Source: Phycisphaerales bacterium (GTDB taxonomy: Bacteria > Planctomycetota > Phycisphaerae > Sedimentisphaerales > Anaerobacaceae). Taken from it: DNA of 6,991 bases. Below the pieces are notes generated by a model that worked only from the letters and a program-made list of their open reading frames with translations, did not search any database and had not been told where the DNA came from. The DNA is taken from positions 1 to 6,991 of the forward strand of contig DSDB01000457.1 of assembly GCA_011057845.1 (NCBI GenBank), in the 5' to 3' direction. How positions within the stretch are numbered: the stretch's first letter is position 1; every line of letters starts with the position of its first letter. Below, in pieces: positions 5,058 through 6,991 of this stretch. The position numbers were made by a program, and so were the translations under genes.

Positions 5058-5489
5058 ATGAAAAGCTACATGGCCAAGAAACACGAGGTCGAGCAGAAGT
5101 GGCTGCTGGTCGATGCCGAGGGCCTGGTCCTGGGTCGGCTGGCCGCGCAGGTGGCCCCGATCCTCATGGGCAAGAACAAGCCCACCTATACGCCGCACAT
5201 CGACACCGGCGACTTCGTCGTGATCGTAAATGCCGACAAGATAAAGGTTTCCGGCAAAAAGGCGGAGCAGAAAGAGTACGACTCGTACACCCGTTATCCC
5301 GGCGGCCGCAAGATCAGGACCTTCGCCGAGATGCTTGCCAACCGCCCAGAGAAGATCATCCAACTGGCCGTGCGCCGGATGCTCCCCAAGAGCAAGCTCG
5401 GCGGCCAGATGCTCAAGAAACTGAAGGTCTACCGTGGCCCGGAGCATGAGCACCAGGCCCAGAAACCCGAAAAGATCGAGTTGAATTGA
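5058..5489 (+). CDS. rplM: 50S ribosomal protein L13 (uL13)
   Basis: An early-assembly protein that binds 23S rRNA in the large ribosomal subunit. The 143 residues equal the usual length and align end to end with bacterial L13. Characteristic segments are VDAEGLVLGRLAAQVA (18-33), YTPHIDTGDFVVIVNADKI (44-62), the PGGRK region (81-85), NRPEKIIQLAVRRMLPK (95-111) and LKVYRGPEHEHQAQ (122-135). The ATG at 5058-5060 is preferred over the ATG at 5070 because MKSYMAKK matches the family N-terminus and AGAAGAGA (5043-5050) lies 7 nt before it. It has its own strong promoter and is followed after 23 nt by rpsI, the conserved L13-S9 operon. Confidence 0.98.
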   Translation: MKSYMAKKHEVEQKWLLVDAEGLVLGRLAAQVAPILMGKNKPTYTPHIDTGDFVVIVNADKIKVSGKKAEQKEYDSYTRYPGGRKIRTFAEMLANRPEKIIQLAVRRMLPKSKLGGQMLKKLKVYRGPEHEHQAQKPEKIELN

Positions 5490-5512
5490 CAGGCTTGACA
5501 AGGTCATAAACG

Positions 5513-6016
5513 ATGACGGAAACGCAGATCGAAACCCCGGGCATGAAGCTGAACATCACGTTGGGCCAGGCTGCTCCCAAGCCCGAGTCGGCCGTCGCCG
5601 CGGCACCGGCCAAGAAGGCCGAGCCGGTCGGCGGCTACTGGTGGGGCACCGGCCGACGCAAGAGTTCGGTTGCCCGCGTCCGGATTAAGCCCGGTTCCGG
5701 CAAGCTCCTGGTGAACAAACGCGAATTGGGCAGCTACTTCCCCAGAGTCCAGGACCAGAACTCAGTGGTTGCCCCGCTCAAGGCGGTCGGAGCCGACGGT
5801 AAGTTTGACATCTTCATCAACGTCCGCGGCGGCGGCACCACCGGCCAAGCCGGTGCGGCCCTGCTGGGTATCGCCAGGGCCCTTCGCAATTACGACAGCA
5901 CGTATGTGCAGGCCCTGCGAGACGGCGGACACCTGACCCGCGACCCCCGCATGGTCGAAAGGAAGAAGCCCGGACAGAGCGGCGCCCGCAAGCGGTTCCA
6001 GTTCTCCAAGCGTTGA
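5513..6016 (+). CDS. rpsI: 30S ribosomal protein S9 (uS9) with an N-terminal extension
   Basis: A small-subunit protein whose C-terminal tail reaches the P-site tRNA. The core runs from about residue 40 (GYWWGTGRRKSSVARVRI), through VRGGGTTGQAGAALLGIARAL (about 105-125) and LTRDPRMVERKKPGQSGARK, to the conserved end QFSKR with the terminal Arg that contacts tRNA. At 167 residues it is about 35-40 longer than typical S9. The extra N-terminal part is Ala/Pro/Lys/Glu-rich and looks disordered (QAAPKPESAVAAAPAKKAEP). The ATG at 5513-5515 has AGGT (5501-5504) with an 8-nt spacer. A second ATG at codon 11 would only partly remove the extension. It follows rplM by 23 nt and is closed by a strong terminator. 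Confidence 0.97.
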   Translation: MTETQIETPGMKLNITLGQAAPKPESAVAAAPAKKAEPVGGYWWGTGRRKSSVARVRIKPGSGKLLVNKRELGSYFPRVQDQNSVVAPLKAVGADGKFDIFINVRGGGTTGQAGAALLGIARALRNYDSTYVQALRDGGHLTRDPRMVERKKPGQSGARKRFQFSKR

Positions 6017-6024
6017 CGTAGCAG

Positions 6025-6040
6025 CGATTCCACGATTCCA
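6025..6040. repeat. Perfect 8-bp tandem repeat between rpsI and its terminator
   Basis: CGATTCCA occurs twice back to back (6025-6032 and 6033-6040), starting 9 nt after the rpsI stop and ending 3 nt before the terminator stem. It could be a small slippage duplication. No binding-site family was recognised. Confidence 0.6.
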
Positions 6041-6042
6041 AC

Positions 6043-6075
6043 AGCCGCCGAGAGACGATCTGGGCGGCTTTTTTT
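6043..6075 (+). terminator. Intrinsic terminator of rplM-rpsI
   Basis: AGCCGCC (6043-6049) pairs perfectly with GGCGGCT (6063-6069) across a 13-nt loop, followed by a T-run that gives seven consecutive T at 6069-6075. It stands 27 nt after the rpsI stop and ends only 17 nt before the argC ATG. Confidence 0.88.
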
Positions 6076-6092
6076 CTAGGCGAGGTTACAGC

Positions 6093-6991
6093 ATGATACG
6101 AGTGGCGATTATCGGCGCCAGCGGTTATACGGGATCGGAGTCGATCCGGCTGCTGCTGGGCCACAGCGAGGCTCAAGTCAGTTACTTGACGGCGTTGCCG
6201 GAGGAGTGCGGTCCGGCCGAGAAGGTCTTCCCGCAGTTTCGCGGCCGCTGCGGCCTGGACATCGAGCCGCTGGACCTCGACAAGCTCAGTGAGTCATCCG
6301 ATGTGGCCCTGTGCTGCCTTCCGCACAAGGTCTCGATGGGCTTCGTGCCCAAGTTGCTGGCCTCGGGCGTCAAGGTGGTCGATTTCAGCGCGGACTATCG
6401 CCTCAAGGATGCCGCCATCTACGAGAAGTTCTACGCCGTCGAACACACCGACCGGGAGAACCTGGCCAAGGCGGCGTTCGGGCTGTGCGAGCTGTTCCGC
6501 GACGAGATCCGGGGTGTGGACCTGGTGGCCAACCCGGGCTGCTACCCCACAGGCGCTGCGCTGGCGGCCGTACCGGCTCTCAAGGCCGGCTTGGCCCGCC
6601 CGGACATGGTGATCGTCAACTCCGTCACCGGGGCCAGCGGCGCGGGCAAGAACCCCTCGGCCAAGTTCCATTTTCCCAACATGAACGAGAACCTGTTCGC
6701 CTACGGCGTCGGCACCCACCGCCACATGCCGGAGATTGAGCAGATCCTGACGTCGGCGGCCGGGCGGGGCGTCAACGTCCTGTTCCAGCCGCACGTCGGA
6801 CCATTCGACCGGGGCATCCTCTCAACCGTCTACATGGAGCCCGCCAAAGACGTCAAACCGAGGGAACTGCTGGATCTGTACCGTGATTTCTACGCCGGGG
6901 AGCCCTTTGTCCAGGTCTGCGACGGGCCGCCGCTGCTCAAGGACGTCGCCACGACGAACTACTGCCATGTCTTCCCCACGGCCGTCAAGGG
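6093..6991 (+). CDS. argC: N-acetyl-gamma-glutamyl-phosphate reductase, 3' partial
   Basis: ArgC catalyses the NADPH-dependent reduction of N-acetylglutamyl phosphate to the semialdehyde, the third step of arginine (ornithine) synthesis, in the cytoplasm. The N-terminal Rossmann signature is IIGASGYTGSE (6-16). The active-site Cys is C150 in NPGCYPTG (147-154), followed by NSVTGASGAGK and HFPNMNENLFAYGVGTHRHMPEIEQ, with the conserved THRH at 208-211. About 299 codons are visible; the usual length is about 340-350, so some 45 residues lie beyond the window. The ATG at 6093-6095 has GAGGT (6082-6086) with a 6-nt spacer. Only 17 nt separate it from the rpsI terminator, too little for a full promoter, so it must be expressed by read-through or from a start overlapping rpsI. 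Downstream arg genes are not visible. Confidence 0.96.
   Translation, partial: MIRVAIIGASGYTGSESIRLLLGHSEAQVSYLTALPEECGPAEKVFPQFRGRCGLDIEPLDLDKLSESSDVALCCLPHKVSMGFVPKLLASGVKVVDFSADYRLKDAAIYEKFYAVEHTDRENLAKAAFGLCELFRDEIRGVDLVANPGCYPTGAALAAVPALKAGLARPDMVIVNSVTGASGAGKNPSAKFHFPNMNENLFAYGVGTHRHMPEIEQILTSAAGRGVNVLFQPHVGPFDRGILSTVYMEPAKDVKPRELLDLYRDFYAGEPFVQVCDGPPLLKDVATTNYCHVFPTAVK

Noticed and set aside
1..6991. CRISPR arrays, tRNA or rRNA genes, insertion sequences, phage or defence genes
   Set aside because: No spaced identical repeats, cloverleaf sequences, transposase motifs or known defence domains were seen on either strand.

Overview
The window is GC-rich bacterial chromosomal DNA with housekeeping genes on both strands. 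A secreted DUF6807 ('PmoA-like') protein, an S9 protein with a long Ala/Pro/Lys N-terminal extension and the codon bias suggest a planctomycete-like bacterium (Planctomycetota, perhaps Phycisphaerae-like). This is an inference; no rRNA or other marker settles it.

Layout. (1) 2-940 (+): the 3' part of a secreted DUF6807 protein, with its N-terminus cut by the window edge. (2) 941-1137: a convergent intergenic gap with a perfect 11-bp hairpin, a 17-bp terminator-like inverted repeat and a T-run tract with a period of about 7 nt. (3) 1138-4584 (-): four co-directional genes read from right to left: an NqrF-like NADH reductase, an unrecognised 150-residue protein, a 52-residue rubredoxin and zwf (glucose-6-phosphate dehydrogenase). 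The gaps are 20, 65 and 101 nt, so one operon is plausible. (4) 4585-5057: a 473-nt divergent intergenic region. It holds a well-formed rplM promoter on +, a good promoter candidate on - about 240 nt ahead of the NqrF-like gene, a hairpin plus T7 inside that leader, a pair of inverted TTCC-N6-GGAA dyads, a second A-run tract, a G-quadruplex motif and a possible 38-codon ORF. (5) 5058-6016 (+): rplM-rpsI, the usual L13-S9 pair, closed by a strong intrinsic terminator. (6) 6093 to the end (+): argC (arginine biosynthesis), cut at its 3' end.

How the genes work together. The minus-strand cluster is an electron-transfer set: zwf makes NADPH, the NqrF-like flavoprotein takes electrons from NAD(P)H through FAD and a 2Fe-2S centre, and rubredoxin is a one-electron carrier. 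The partner of the NqrF-like protein is not visible, and no nqrA-E genes precede it. The plus-strand genes are translation and amino-acid housekeeping.

No CRISPR array, tRNA, rRNA, insertion sequence or defence system was seen. The least explained parts are the long leader of the redox operon, its unrecognised second gene, and the two dispersed A-run tracts.
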